A DNA stretch of 64,000 nucleotides from Prescottella soli (GTDB lineage Bacteria > Actinomycetota > Actinomycetes > Mycobacteriales > Mycobacteriaceae), in contig NZ_CP157276.1 in NCBI RefSeq assembly GCF_040024445.1, positions 620,001 to 684,000 of the forward strand, given 5' to 3'. The translations under genes and the position numbers were made by a program. Numbering within the stretch: the first letter of the stretch is position 1; each line of letters starts with the position of its first letter. Under the pieces are notes generated by a model. That model did not search any database and was not told the origin of the DNA. It saw only the letters and a list, made by a program, of their open reading frames with translations. This document shows, one piece after another, positions 1-8,917 of the stretch.

Positions 1-204
1 GCCGACGATCTCGTGGCCGGGAATCACGTTGAGCCGATGGGGCGGCAGTTCGCCCTCGACGACGTGCAGGTCCGTCCGGCACACGCCGCACGCGAGGACC
101 TTGACGAGCAGATCCTTGCTGGTGGGCCGCGGGAGCAGTTCGCGGTCCATCCGGAGTGGGCGATCCGCCAGCGGCCCGGGTCTGGTGGTACGCCAGGCGC
201 GCAT
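1..204 (-). CDS. Zinc-dependent alcohol dehydrogenase, N-terminal fragment
   Basis: This is the first 68 codons of a leftward gene that runs off the window edge. The fragment reads from an ATG at 204 and contains [15 protein letters not shown] followed by PGHEIVG. These are the catalytic-zinc cysteine and the GHE motif of medium-chain zinc alcohol dehydrogenases, which oxidise alcohols with NAD(P). The GROES-like domain is visible; the Rossmann domain lies outside. The gene diverges from the phosphoketolase gene, leaving about 250 bases for both promoters. The family is clear from the motifs, but substrate and cofactor cannot be told from this piece. Confidence 0.85.
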   Translation of the reverse strand, partial: MRAWRTTRPGPLADRPLRMDRELLPRPTSKDLLVKVLACGVCRTDLHVVEGELPPHRLNVIPGHEIVG

Positions 205-454
205 CGTCGTGGTCGCCGTCGTGGTTCGTGAGGTGTCGCTCCGCATCCCGGATCCGTACTCGTCGTCGGCGATGGTCACGGCCAGTGCGCGACATCATCG
301 GAGGTGCCGGTTGTCGTCTCTTCCAGGATGCCTGGTTCGGCGCGCTCGCAACAGGGGGAATCGGAGGAACCGGTCTCGTCGCGCCAAGCGCTGGCGGCCG
401 ACGCCCGCTGCGGTCAGGATGGAGGCACCTTCGCCCTATCGGAGGAGTCGACCC

Positions 455-2818
455 GTGGAAACCAGCCCCGACGGCGATCTCGCATTACTGCACCGCTACT
501 GGATGGCGGCGAACTATCTGACCGTGGCGCAGATCTACCTCCGTGACAACGTGCTGCTGCGCAGTCCACTGGCGGCGCCGGACATCAAGCCGCGGCTACT
601 CGGGCACTGGGGCACCAGTCCCGGACTGTCGCTCGTGTACGTGCACCTCGACCGGCTCATCCGCCGCACCGACGCCGACGTCCTGTTCATCGCCGGCCCC
701 GGTCACGGCGGCCCAGCCGTCGTCGCGAACACCTACCTCGAGGGCACGTATTCGCGGCTGTACCCGGACGTCACGCCGGACGAGGCCGGGCTGCGGCGGT
801 TGGCGCGACAATTCTCCACGCCCGGCGGCATTCCGAGTCATTCCGGTGTGGAGACGCCGGGATCGATCAACGAGGGCGGCGAGCTCGGGTATTCGCTCGC
901 GCATGCGGCGGGCGCGGCGATGGACAACCCCGACCTGCTCGTCGCGTGCGTCGTCGGTGACGGCGAGGCCGAGACCGGGCCGCTGTCGGCGTCGTGGAAG
1001 GCCCCGTTCTTCCTCGACCCGGCGCACGACGGCGCCGTGCTGCCGATCCTGCACCTCAACGGGTACAAGATCTCAGGCCCGACCGTGCTCGGGCGCCGCT
1101 CGGACGAGGAGGTGCTGGCGCTGCTGCACGCGTTCGGCTGGGATCCCGTGCTGGTCGCCGGCGACGATCCGGCGCAGGTCCACCGGGACATGGCCGAGAC
1201 CGTCGATCGCGCCTACACCGCGATCACTCGGATCCGCCGCGACGCCCGCGAATCCGGCTTCACGGAACGCCCACGGTGGCCGGCGATCGTCCTGCGCACA
1301 CCGAAGGGCTGGACGGGACCGAGCATCGTCGACGGCCTCGAAGTCGAGGGCACGTTCCGTGCGCACCAGGTTCCGGTCGCCGACGTCCGCGACGACCCCA
1401 CGCACCTGCGGATCCTCGAGCAGTGGATGCTCTCGTACCGACCCGAGGAACAGTTCGACGCGCAGGGCAGGCTGGTCCCCGAACTCGCCGCGCTCGCACC
1501 GGACGGCGACCGGCGGATGGGCGCGAACCCGCACGGGAACGGCGGGCAACTCCTGCGCGCGCTCGAACTTCCCGCCGCGGACCGGTACGCCGTCGAGGTG
1601 CCGTCACCGGGCGCGGTCCACCACGAGACCACCCGGCCACTCGGCGAGTTCCTCCGCGACGTCTACGTCGCCAACCCCGACAACTTCCGACTGTTCTGCC
1701 CCGACGAGACCAACAGCAACCGCCTGGGCGCGGTGTTCGAGGTGACGGACCGCTGCTTCGTGGGAACCCTCATTCCGGGCGACGACCACGTCGGCCATCA
1801 CGGACGGGTGATGGAAGTGCTGTCGGAGCACCTGTGCCAGGGCTGGCTCGAGGGCTATCTCCTCACCGGTCGGCACGGGCTGTTCGCGACGTACGAGGCC
1901 TTCGCGATGGTCAGCGCCTCGATGACCATTCAGCACGCCAAGTGGCTCGAGCGCTCGCGCTCCATCGACTGGCGTGCTCCGGTGGCGAGCCTGAACATCC
2001 TGCTGACGTCGACCTGCTGGCGCAACGACCACAACGGGTTCTCCCATCAGGGCCCGGGGCTGATCGACACCGTCCTGTCCCTGTCCGGGGGCGTCACCCG
2101 GGTGTACCTCCCCCCGGACGCGAATTCGCTGCTGGTGGTCGCCGAACGGGCCTTCGAGTCCCGGGACTGCGTCAACCTGCTGGTGGTGGACAAGCAGTCC
2201 CACCCGCAGTACCTGACGCTCGAGCAGGCGCGCAAGCACGTCGCGGCCGGTGCGTCGGTGTGGGACTGGGCCGGGACGGAGAGCGGCGACGGCGGCGAAC
2301 CCGATATCGTGCTGGCGTGCGTCGGCGACGTTCCGACCGAGGAGACCCTCGCCGCCGCGGCACTACTGCGCGGGCACGTACCCGACCTGCGGGTCCGGGT
2401 GGTCAACGTCGTCGACCTGATGTCGATGGCCCCGGCCGACATCCACCCGCACGGGCGCCGGCACGACGCCTTCGAGGAACTGTTCACTGCGGACGTCGAC
2501 GTCGTCGTCGCGTGGCACGGCTACGCCCGCGCATTCCATCAACTGCTCCACGGGCGGGCGAACCCCGACCGGTTCCACGTCCGCGGCTACACCGAGCAGG
2601 GCACGACCACCACCCCGTTCGACATGGTGGTGCTCAACCACATGAGCCGCTACCACCTCGCGATCGAGGCACTGCGCCGCTGCCGTCGGACGTCGGACGG
2701 TGCGGCCGAGCTGACGGGGTACTGCGAACGGATGCTCGACCGCCACCACGCCTACGTCCGCGAACACCTCGAGGACATGCCAGAGGTGCGGGGCTGGGTG
2801 TGGCCCGAGCCGGTGTGA
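455..2818 (+). CDS. xfp: Xylulose-5-phosphate/fructose-6-phosphate phosphoketolase
   Basis: A 787-residue thiamine-diphosphate enzyme that splits xylulose 5-phosphate (and often fructose 6-phosphate) with phosphate to give acetyl phosphate and an aldose phosphate. Visible family signatures are GPGHGGPAVVANTYLEGTYS near residue 75, SHSGVETPGSINEGGELGYS, the TPP-binding GDGEAETGPL, and NGYKISGPTVLGR. The length fits the family (about 790). I chose the GTG at 455 because GGAGGAG lies 7 bases upstream; the open frame extends further upstream but that part has no phosphoketolase similarity. No acetate kinase or phosphotransacetylase gene is adjacent, so acetyl phosphate must be used by enzymes encoded elsewhere. 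It stands alone on its strand, facing the SDR gene. Confidence 0.95.
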   Translation: METSPDGDLALLHRYWMAANYLTVAQIYLRDNVLLRSPLAAPDIKPRLLGHWGTSPGLSLVYVHLDRLIRRTDADVLFIAGPGHGGPAVVANTYLEGTYSRLYPDVTPDEAGLRRLARQFSTPGGIPSHSGVETPGSINEGGELGYSLAHAAGAAMDNPDLLVACVVGDGEAETGPLSASWKAPFFLDPAHDGAVLPILHLNGYKISGPTVLGRRSDEEVLALLHAFGWDPVLVAGDDPAQVHRDMAETVDRAYTAITRIRRDARESGFTERPRWPAIVLRTPKGWTGPSIVDGLEVEGTFRAHQVPVADVRDDPTHLRILEQWMLSYRPEEQFDAQGRLVPELAALAPDGDRRMGANPHGNGGQLLRALELPAADRYAVEVPSPGAVHHETTRPLGEFLRDVYVANPDNFRLFCPDETNSNRLGAVFEVTDRCFVGTLIPGDDHVGHHGRVMEVLSEHLCQGWLEGYLLTGRHGLFATYEAFAMVSASMTIQHAKWLERSRSIDWRAPVASLNILLTSTCWRNDHNGFSHQGPGLIDTVLSLSGGVTRVYLPPDANSLLVVAERAFESRDCVNLLVVDKQSHPQYLTLEQARKHVAAGASVWDWAGTESGDGGEPDIVLACVGDVPTEETLAAAALLRGHVPDLRVRVVNVVDLMSMAPADIHPHGRRHDAFEELFTADVDVVVAWHGYARAFHQLLHGRANPDRFHVRGYTEQGTTTTPFDMVVLNHMSRYHLAIEALRRCRRTSDGAAELTGYCERMLDRHHAYVREHLEDMPEVRGWVWPEPV

Positions 2819-2836
2819 CCCGCGACCAACCCGCGG

Positions 2837-3694
2837 TCAGATTCCGAGCTTCAGCCCGGCCCCGGCGTCGACCCGCAGCTGCTGGCCGGTGACGAAGCGC
2901 GACTCGTCCGACGCCAGATACACGACCGCGTGCGAGATGTCCGCGGGATCGACCCACGGCGTCGGCATGGCCTGCATGAACGGGAACGTCACCTTCGCGT
3001 CCTCGGCGGTGGGGTTCTCGAGGTCGGGACGGAAGGTCTTGTACATCGGCGCGCTCTGCAGCATGTCGGTGTCGACGTTGGTGGGATGGATGGCGTTCAC
3101 CCGAATCGAACTGGGCCCCAAGGTGAGCGCCAGCGACTCGGTGTAGGTCCCGATCATCTTCTTCGCGAGCCCGTAACCGTCGCCACCGGGCCCCTGCATC
3201 GCCTGCTGGCCGTTGATGCCCGTCTGCGGGACCAGGCCGGCGACCGAGCCGGTGGCGATGATCGACGCCCCGGCCTTCAGGTACGGCATGGCCGCGTGGA
3301 TGGTGTTGACGACTCCGACGAAGTCGACGTCGAACGCGTCGACGAAGCCCCGCGGTGGAACGTGGTTGCCGAGCGGGCAGATGCCCGCGTTGGCGACGAC
3401 GACGTCGAGCCGTCCCAGCGTCGCAACGGCCGACGCGAGTGCCTGCTCGAGCGCGGCCCTGTCCCGCACGTCGACCTTCGCGGTGACGATCCGCCGCCCC
3501 GCCTTCTCGACCAGTCGCCCGGTCTCGTCGAGATCGGCCTGGGTGGCGAGCGGGTACTCGTTGGTCTCGATGTCTTCGCAGATGTCGAACGCGATGATGT
3601 CGGCGCCCTCGTCGGCGAGGTGAACGGCGTGACTGCGGCCCTGCCCGCGCGCGGCGCCGGTGATCAGAACGACTTTCCCGGAAACCCGATTCAT
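2837..3694 (-). CDS. Mycofactocin-type SDR family oxidoreductase
   Basis: A 285-residue short-chain dehydrogenase of the mycofactocin-coupled (carveol dehydrogenase-like) subgroup, which oxidises alcohols with a tightly held NAD(P) re-oxidised through mycofactocin. Seen: the cofactor loop TGAARGQGRSHAVHLADEGAD at the N-terminus, VANAGICPLG, the catalytic S/Y/K set (IIATGSVAG, then YGLAKK), and RVNAIHPTNVDTDML. The insert rich in acidic residues after the second beta strand (FDICEDIETNEYPLA) is typical of the subgroup. The ATG at 3694 is preceded by GGAGGG at good spacing; a longer frame upstream lacks this. A perfect 17-bp inverted repeat lies just upstream. The mycofactocin link is inferred from family resemblance; no mft gene is in the window. 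Confidence 0.85.
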   Translation of the reverse strand: MNRVSGKVVLITGAARGQGRSHAVHLADEGADIIAFDICEDIETNEYPLATQADLDETGRLVEKAGRRIVTAKVDVRDRAALEQALASAVATLGRLDVVVANAGICPLGNHVPPRGFVDAFDVDFVGVVNTIHAAMPYLKAGASIIATGSVAGLVPQTGINGQQAMQGPGGDGYGLAKKMIGTYTESLALTLGPSSIRVNAIHPTNVDTDMLQSAPMYKTFRPDLENPTAEDAKVTFPFMQAMPTPWVDPADISHAVVYLASDESRFVTGQQLRVDAGAGLKLGI

Positions 3695-3712
3695 CAGATG
3701 CCCTCCGTGCCG

Positions 3713-3749
3713 ATTCACTGTGGGCGGCGCATCGCCGCCCACAGTGAAT
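3713..3749. promoter_or_regulatory. Perfect 17-bp inverted repeat between rsmB and the SDR gene
   Basis: Arms ATTCACTGTGGGCGGCG (3713-3729) and its exact complement (3733-3749) flank a 3-base loop. It sits about 46 bases after the rsmB stop and 19 bases before the SDR start. It could be the rsmB terminator, although neither side has a T-run, or an operator for the SDR gene. A short palindrome ACACGTGT follows at 3754-3761. Confidence 0.6.
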
Positions 3750-3795
3750 TAGAACACGTGTCACTGTGAGGCAGGGCACATTTTCCGGGTGAAGT

Positions 3796-5274
3796 TCAGC
3801 CCTCGAGCGGCCTCTTCAGCGCCGCCATGAACATCGCGTCCGTACCGTGCCGGTGCGGCCACAGCTGCACGCCCGGACCGTCCCCGACGCCCGGAACTCC
3901 TGGGACCAGCTCGCGGGTATCGAGCGGGATCGCACCGTGCCGGCGCACCGCGTCCGCGACCACCGTGACCGTCTCGGCGACGTGCGGCGAGCACGTCGAA
4001 TAGAGCACGACCCCGCCCGGCCGGACGAGCTTCAGCGCCGATTCGAGCAGCTCACGCTGCAACTTCGCCAGGCCCGCCACGTCCGACGGCTGCCGCCGCC
4101 AACGTGCCTCGGGCCGCCGGCGCAACGCGCCGAGGCCGGTGCACGGGGCGTCCACGAGGATCCGGTCGTAGCCACCGTCCAGTCCGGGATCGCGCCCGTC
4201 CGCCACGTGGACGTCGACAGGCAGACCGCGGGTCGTCTTGCGGATCAGGTCGGCGCGGTGCTCAGCCGGCTCCACCGCATCCAGTCGGCCGCCCTCGATG
4301 TCGGCCAGCGCACCGAGCAGTGCGGCCTTGCCGCCGGGACCCGCGCACAGGTCGAGCCAGCGGCCGCCGTCGGGGCCATCGAGCGGCGCGAGCGTCAGCG
4401 CGCGGGCCACCAACTGGCTGCCCTCGTCCTGGACGCCCGCGAGACCCTCGCGGACCGCGTCGAGCAGACCCGGGTCGCCGCCGTCGAGGTGCACCGCGTA
4501 CGGCGAGTACGGGCCCACCTCGCCACCGGTGACGAGCGCGAGTTCCTCCGCCGAGATCTCCCCTGGCCGCGCCACCAGGTGGACGGCCGGGCGGGCGTCG
4601 TCCGCGATCAGCACGTCCTGGAGCTCACCCGCGTCCACGCCGAGCGAGTCGGCGAAGGCCTGAGCGATCCACTTGGGATGGGCGTACCGGAACGCGAGAT
4701 GGCCCACCGGGTCGGCGACCGCGTCGGGCGCCAGCTCGGCCACCCACTCGTCCTCCGTCTTCTCCGACACCCGCCGCAGCACCGCGTTGACGAATCCCGC
4801 CTTGCCGGAGCCGGCCTCCGCGCGCACCAGGTCGACCGATGTCGCGACCGCGGCGTGCGGCGCGATCCGCGTGCGCAGCAACTGGTAGGTACCGAGCTGC
4901 AGGACATCGAGGAGCGGGCCGTCGATCTCGTCGATCGGACGGCCCGCACAACGCGCGATGACGGCGTCGAGCAGGCCGCGGGCCCGGGCCGCACCGTAGG
5001 CCAGTTCGGTCGCCAACGCGGCGTCGCGGCCGTCGAGGCGACGTTCCCGAAGCAGTCCCGGCAGAACGAGATTCGCGTACGCGTCCCGCTCCCGAACCGC
5101 CCGCAGCACGTCGCGGGCCGCGCGCCGCGGCTGATCGATCGACGCCTGCGCCGGATCGGGGCGCCGGGCCTGCCGGGGCCGGCTGCGGTCGCCGTGCCTT
5201 CCCTGGCCGCCGGGGCGTCCGCCCTGACGACCCGATCCGCCGGACCGCCGCGCCGGTCGCTTCTCGTCACTCAC
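3796..5274 (-). CDS. rsmB: 16S rRNA (cytosine(967)-C(5))-methyltransferase
   Basis: A 492-residue RsmB/Fmu protein that methylates C967 of 16S rRNA using S-adenosylmethionine. A basic, Gly/Arg-rich N-terminal tail (about 45 residues) precedes a NusB-like RNA-binding domain ([19 protein letters not shown] ... FVNAVLRRV). The methyltransferase domain then shows [17 protein letters not shown] for SAM binding, [21 protein letters not shown] with the PC catalytic motif, and [15 protein letters not shown] with the TC nucleophile motif. The GTG start at 5274 overlaps the fmt stop by four bases (GTGA), so the two are probably translated together. Longer frames upstream only shadow fmt. Confidence 0.95.
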   Translation of the reverse strand: MSDEKRPARRSGGSGRQGGRPGGQGRHGDRSRPRQARRPDPAQASIDQPRRAARDVLRAVRERDAYANLVLPGLLRERRLDGRDAALATELAYGAARARGLLDAVIARCAGRPIDEIDGPLLDVLQLGTYQLLRTRIAPHAAVATSVDLVRAEAGSGKAGFVNAVLRRVSEKTEDEWVAELAPDAVADPVGHLAFRYAHPKWIAQAFADSLGVDAGELQDVLIADDARPAVHLVARPGEISAEELALVTGGEVGPYSPYAVHLDGGDPGLLDAVREGLAGVQDEGSQLVARALTLAPLDGPDGGRWLDLCAGPGGKAALLGALADIEGGRLDAVEPAEHRADLIRKTTRGLPVDVHVADGRDPGLDGGYDRILVDAPCTGLGALRRRPEARWRRQPSDVAGLAKLQRELLESALKLVRPGGVVLYSTCSPHVAETVTVVADAVRRHGAIPLDTRELVPGVPGVGDGPGVQLWPHRHGTDAMFMAALKRPLEG

Positions 5275-6194
5275 TGTGCCCGCACCTCTCCGTCGAGACG
5301 CGCACCGCGCGCCCAGTCCACCGCCGCCATCTGCTTCTTGCCCTGCGGCTGGACCTGTCCGAGCCGCACCGCGGTCGTCGACGTGCCCACGTAGAAGCCG
5401 TCCTTGCGGATCTCGATCCGTCCCGGCGGCAGCGTCTCCTCCACCAGCGTCACCGGTCCGACCTTGACCCGCAGATCGCCGATCATCGTCCAGGCACCCG
5501 GGGCGGGCGTCACCGACCGGACGTGGCGGTGCACGGCGAGTGCCGGCTGGTCCCACCGGATCCGGGCCGACTCCACCGTCATCTTCGGCGCGTGCGAGAT
5601 GCCTTCCCGCGGCTGCGGGACGGCATGCAACGCACCGTCCTCGACGCCGTCGAGCACGTTCTCGAGCAGGATCGCGCCGCACTCGGCGAGCCGCCCGAGC
5701 AGCTCACCCGCCGTGTCGGTGGTACGGATCGCCTCGGTCACCACGCCGTACACGGGCCCGGTGTCCATCCCCTCGTCGAGCGCGAACACGGTCGCGCCCG
5801 TCATCTCGTCACCCGCATTGATCGCGGCCTGGACCGGCGCGGCTCCGCGCCACGCCGGCAGCAGCGAGAAATGCAGATTCATCCATCCGTGGCGCGGCAC
5901 GTCGAGGACCGGTCGCGGCAGCAGATTGCCGTACGCGACGACCGGGCAGGCGTCGGGCGCGAGTTCCTGCAGCCGGGCCAGGAACTCCGGGTCCGACGCC
6001 GACTTCGGCGTGAGCACCTCGATGCCGTGTTCGTCGGCGAGCTGCCCGATCGGCGAGCGCGCGATCTTGCGGCCACGGCCGGCGACGGCGTCTGGTCGGG
6101 TGACGACGGCGACCACCTCGTGCCGTCCGGATTCGATGAGCCGCCGCAGCGACGGCACGGCCGGTTCGGGCGTCCCCGCGAAGACGATCCGCAT
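5271..6194 (-). CDS. fmt: Methionyl-tRNA formyltransferase
   Basis: A 307-residue enzyme that formylates initiator Met-tRNA with 10-formyltetrahydrofolate. The N-terminus [19 protein letters not shown], the catalytic-domain segment [20 protein letters not shown] and the loop DAVAGRGRK are characteristic. The C-terminal OB-like domain ends in the rsmB overlap. fmt-rsmB order is the usual actinobacterial one. In Mycobacterium the upstream neighbour region includes priA; here 11.6 kb of accessory genes lies between. Confidence 0.96.
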   Translation of the reverse strand: MRIVFAGTPEPAVPSLRRLIESGRHEVVAVVTRPDAVAGRGRKIARSPIGQLADEHGIEVLTPKSASDPEFLARLQELAPDACPVVAYGNLLPRPVLDVPRHGWMNLHFSLLPAWRGAAPVQAAINAGDEMTGATVFALDEGMDTGPVYGVVTEAIRTTDTAGELLGRLAECGAILLENVLDGVEDGALHAVPQPREGISHAPKMTVESARIRWDQPALAVHRHVRSVTPAPGAWTMIGDLRVKVGPVTLVEETLPPGRIEIRKDGFYVGTSTTAVRLGQVQPQGKKQMAAVDWARGARLDGEVRAQ

Positions 6195-6313
6195 CAGCGC
6201 CGGACCTCCGTTCGGACGGAACGGGTGGTCCGACGGGTGGTCTCAGAGTTCACGAGGGCGGCTCCCGGAGCGTTGAATCCCGGCGGCGCCGGAAGAGGGT
6301 TCACCCCGAGATT

Positions 6314-8032
6314 CTACGGAGCGCTCCCCTCCCCGGTGAGCGCCGCCTGCACCCGTGCGGTGTCCTCGTCGGACCACCCCTCGGGCTGCAGAATCCGCGC
6401 CCACATACCCGCGGCCTCGGGCCCGTACGAATGACCGTGTCCGGCCGGGACGTCCGCGGAGAACACCATGTCGAGCGTCACCTGCCAGAAGGTGACCAGC
6501 GGCATCCAGGTCATGTTCGGGTCGACGTCGCGGCCGCGCGGTTCCCGCAGCCAGTCCGGTTCGTGGAACAGCAGCGAGGGCGACCACCACACGATCGGAT
6601 CGCTCGCGTGCTGCCAGTAGACCACCCGGCGCGGCCCCCAGACGCCGCCGATGTCCAGGTCCTCGGGGTCGGCCGCGAACCGCACCGACCGGCCGTCGTC
6701 GACCACCGGCAGGATCTCGGGTGAGCCGGAGTCGCGATCGGCGGTGACCTCCTGCCACTGCGGGGTGAAGTTCGGGGTGCCGACCCACAGCCCGCCGTCG
6801 ACACGCACCGCCATGTCCTGGTAGCCGGCGAACGCGTTCTGACCGCCGTACGAGCCGAGGCTCTCGCCGAAGACGACGAGCTTCGGGCGGGTCTCGACGG
6901 GCAGGTCGATCCACCGCGCGAACACGGCGTTGAAGAGGTCCCGCCCGGCGACCTGCGGCGTCTGCCGGTCGGCGATGAACGCGAGCGGACTCGGCAGGAA
7001 CGAGTACTGCATCGACGCGATCGCCGTGTCGCCGGCCTCGAGGTACTCGAGCGAGGAGGCCACGTCCTGGTTCACCCAGCCGCGCCCCGTGGTGGTGTTG
7101 ACCGCGAGCACCTTCCGTTCCCACGCCTTCGTGCGATCGAGCTCGGCGACCACGAGATCCGCCACTTCGTCCACGGAGCCTGCCGACTCCCGTCCGGCGT
7201 AGACGCGGATCGGTTCCTTCGCCGGCCGACCCGTCACCGCCGTGATCTCCGCGGCGTCCGGTCCGCGGCCGACGAACGTGCGCCCCTCCTGCCCGAGGGT
7301 GTCCCACGCCTGCGCGGACGCGGTAGATCCGCTGCGTTCGGGCACGGTCGGCTGCTCCACTCCGGGCGCGGTCGCGGTGTCGGCTCCCGAGAAGCTCCAG
7401 TTCGCGAACGCGATCAGGCCGTTGTACAGCGCGCCGTTGACGACCAGCACCGCGACGAGGACGGCAACCGCCAGCCCCGCCACGTTCGCGGCCGGCCGCG
7501 GAATAAGGCGCCGTGCCAGGTCGGTGAGCTTGCGTGTCCCGACCCGGATCCCGCGCGCGGCCTCGAGGAGGACGAACCACACGGCGACGGCGATGAGGAA
7601 CACCAGCAGCACGTTGGCGTGGCTGGTGTGCTCGATGCCGACGAGATCGCGAACGTAGTTCTGCCACACCGCCCCGAGCACGAGGAAGACGGGGACGAGG
7701 ATCACCGCTGCGATCCCGAGGATCCACCATCCGATCCTCCGGGTGCGCGTCGACCACGCCGGCGTCACCCCACACGAGCGGACCACCCAGGCCGCGAGGC
7801 AGCCGACGCCGTACCCTGCGGCCACCGAGATTCCCGTCGCGACGCCCTGCAGGTACCAGGCGCGGGGCAGCAGCGAAGGACTGATCGACCACGTGAAGAA
7901 GACCAGCGCCACCGCCAGCCCGACCGCGTTCGAGCGGCGCGCCCAGGCCCGCAGTCCGTCCCACCTACGGCGGGCCACCGTCTTCTCGGGGTCGGCGTGG
8001 CCGTTGTCGACGCGCTCGGGAGCTGTGGTCAT
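6314..8032 (-). CDS. Membrane-anchored alpha/beta-hydrolase family protein
   Basis: A 572-residue protein with several N-terminal membrane segments (about residues 40-210: VGLAVALVFFTWSISPSLLP, WWILGIAAVILVPVFLVLG, LLVFLIAVAVWFVLL, VAGLAVAVLVAVLVVNGAL) followed by an extracytoplasmic hydrolase domain. The nucleophile elbow GESLGSYGG near residue 390 gives the catalytic serine. The overall plan matches the actinobacterial Abhydrolase_9 group of integral membrane hydrolases, whose substrate is unknown. The ATG at 8032 gives a normal charged N-terminus before the first membrane segment. It is divergent from the small gene at 8140 and is the first gene of the accessory stretch beside fmt. Confidence 0.8.
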   Translation of the reverse strand: MTTAPERVDNGHADPEKTVARRRWDGLRAWARRSNAVGLAVALVFFTWSISPSLLPRAWYLQGVATGISVAAGYGVGCLAAWVVRSCGVTPAWSTRTRRIGWWILGIAAVILVPVFLVLGAVWQNYVRDLVGIEHTSHANVLLVFLIAVAVWFVLLEAARGIRVGTRKLTDLARRLIPRPAANVAGLAVAVLVAVLVVNGALYNGLIAFANWSFSGADTATAPGVEQPTVPERSGSTASAQAWDTLGQEGRTFVGRGPDAAEITAVTGRPAKEPIRVYAGRESAGSVDEVADLVVAELDRTKAWERKVLAVNTTTGRGWVNQDVASSLEYLEAGDTAIASMQYSFLPSPLAFIADRQTPQVAGRDLFNAVFARWIDLPVETRPKLVVFGESLGSYGGQNAFAGYQDMAVRVDGGLWVGTPNFTPQWQEVTADRDSGSPEILPVVDDGRSVRFAADPEDLDIGGVWGPRRVVYWQHASDPIVWWSPSLLFHEPDWLREPRGRDVDPNMTWMPLVTFWQVTLDMVFSADVPAGHGHSYGPEAAGMWARILQPEGWSDEDTARVQAALTGEGSAP

Positions 8033-8139
8033 GCGCGGAACGATAGGTGCAACCGAGCGGCGGTCGCTAGACCTGCCCCGCCACGGCGTGTACACCGGAC
8101 CCACGGGGCAACTCCCGCTACACCGTTTCGGAGGTCGAC

Positions 8140-8346
8140 ATGTCCGGCATCGCGAGCAAGTTCGACAAGGCATTCGAGTCCCGGCCGGTCGACGACCTGG
8201 CCGACGCCCCTGTGACGGCGCTGCGGGGACTGAGCGAGTCCGACGCCGAGCACCTGCGCGCCGCGTTCGGGATCAGGACGGTCCGCGATCTCGGCACGAA
8301 CAAGTTCTTCCTCTGGGCACAGGCCATCGCCCGCCTCGCCGACTAG
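8140..8346 (+). CDS. Small conserved helical protein, function unknown
   Basis: A 68-residue soluble protein. The strong ribosome site TTTCGGAGG lies 6 bases before the ATG. The middle (SESDAEHLRAAFGIRTVRDLGTNKFF) reads like a helix-hairpin-helix-type turn (LGIxTVxDL), a fold often used for non-specific DNA or protein contacts. I do not recognise a named family. The residue composition is normal for this genome, and the good ribosome site makes it a real gene. Confidence 0.7.
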   Translation: MSGIASKFDKAFESRPVDDLADAPVTALRGLSESDAEHLRAAFGIRTVRDLGTNKFFLWAQAIARLAD

Positions 8347-8917
8347 CCGGCACCCGCGGCCTGACCTGCACGTCGCGCAGGGGTCCATGCCCGACCGCAC
8401 CCGGCGACACCAATACGGATGCCCGATACCACGGATTCGCCCGCAATCCGGAGCGCCACGCCGATTGTCAGCCTTCGATTTCCCTTGTTTGTCGAACGCG
8501 AGTTAATTGCTCGAGGTAGCTTTCGACTCACCCACTGCCCCAGAACCCCGGCAGCACAGGGTATCTCGGAGCCACCCCGGAAGACCGGTGACTTCTCCCT
8601 TCTTCGAACCTGGAGCGATTTCGGACTCAGTCCCGAGTCGCACGAAATTGCCTGCGTAACAGGCCGATTCGGGATCGAACCTCGCGCGAGCCGGCCGCCG
8701 CACCGCGGCAGGTTCACCGCTGCACCACCGGTCCGTGCACACATGTCTTCCCGGTAAGGGGTATCGCCACGCTTTTGGTGGATATGAAATTCGGCGACCG
8801 ATCACGTGCTGATCTCGTCGACCCGGATCATCGCCGACCTGCAACCGCCTTTGGAGGACGCCGAGTCCCGCTGGAGCGACCGATCCAGAACCGCGCTGAA
8901 CGAAGGGAATGCGCACG
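8347..8917. other. 570-bp gap without a convincing gene
   Basis: The region is less GC-rich in places (for example 8461-8520) than its neighbours. Open frames on both strands here have no ribosome site and no recognisable protein. It contains the degenerate tRNA-like sequence at 8661-8734 and the promoter region of the epimerase-like gene. It resembles decayed or foreign DNA. Confidence 0.5.
8661..8734 (-). other. Degenerate tRNA-like sequence
   Basis: Read leftward from 8734, a 7-base acceptor-like GGACCGG is followed by TGGTGCAGCGG, which fits the D-arm consensus at the right place. Next come an anticodon-like stem CTGCC/GGCGG with a 7-base loop, and a T-loop block GGTTCGATCC. The D stem, T stem and acceptor stem do not pair, so this is not a working tRNA. 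It may be a decayed tRNA or an old integration site. Confidence 0.3.
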
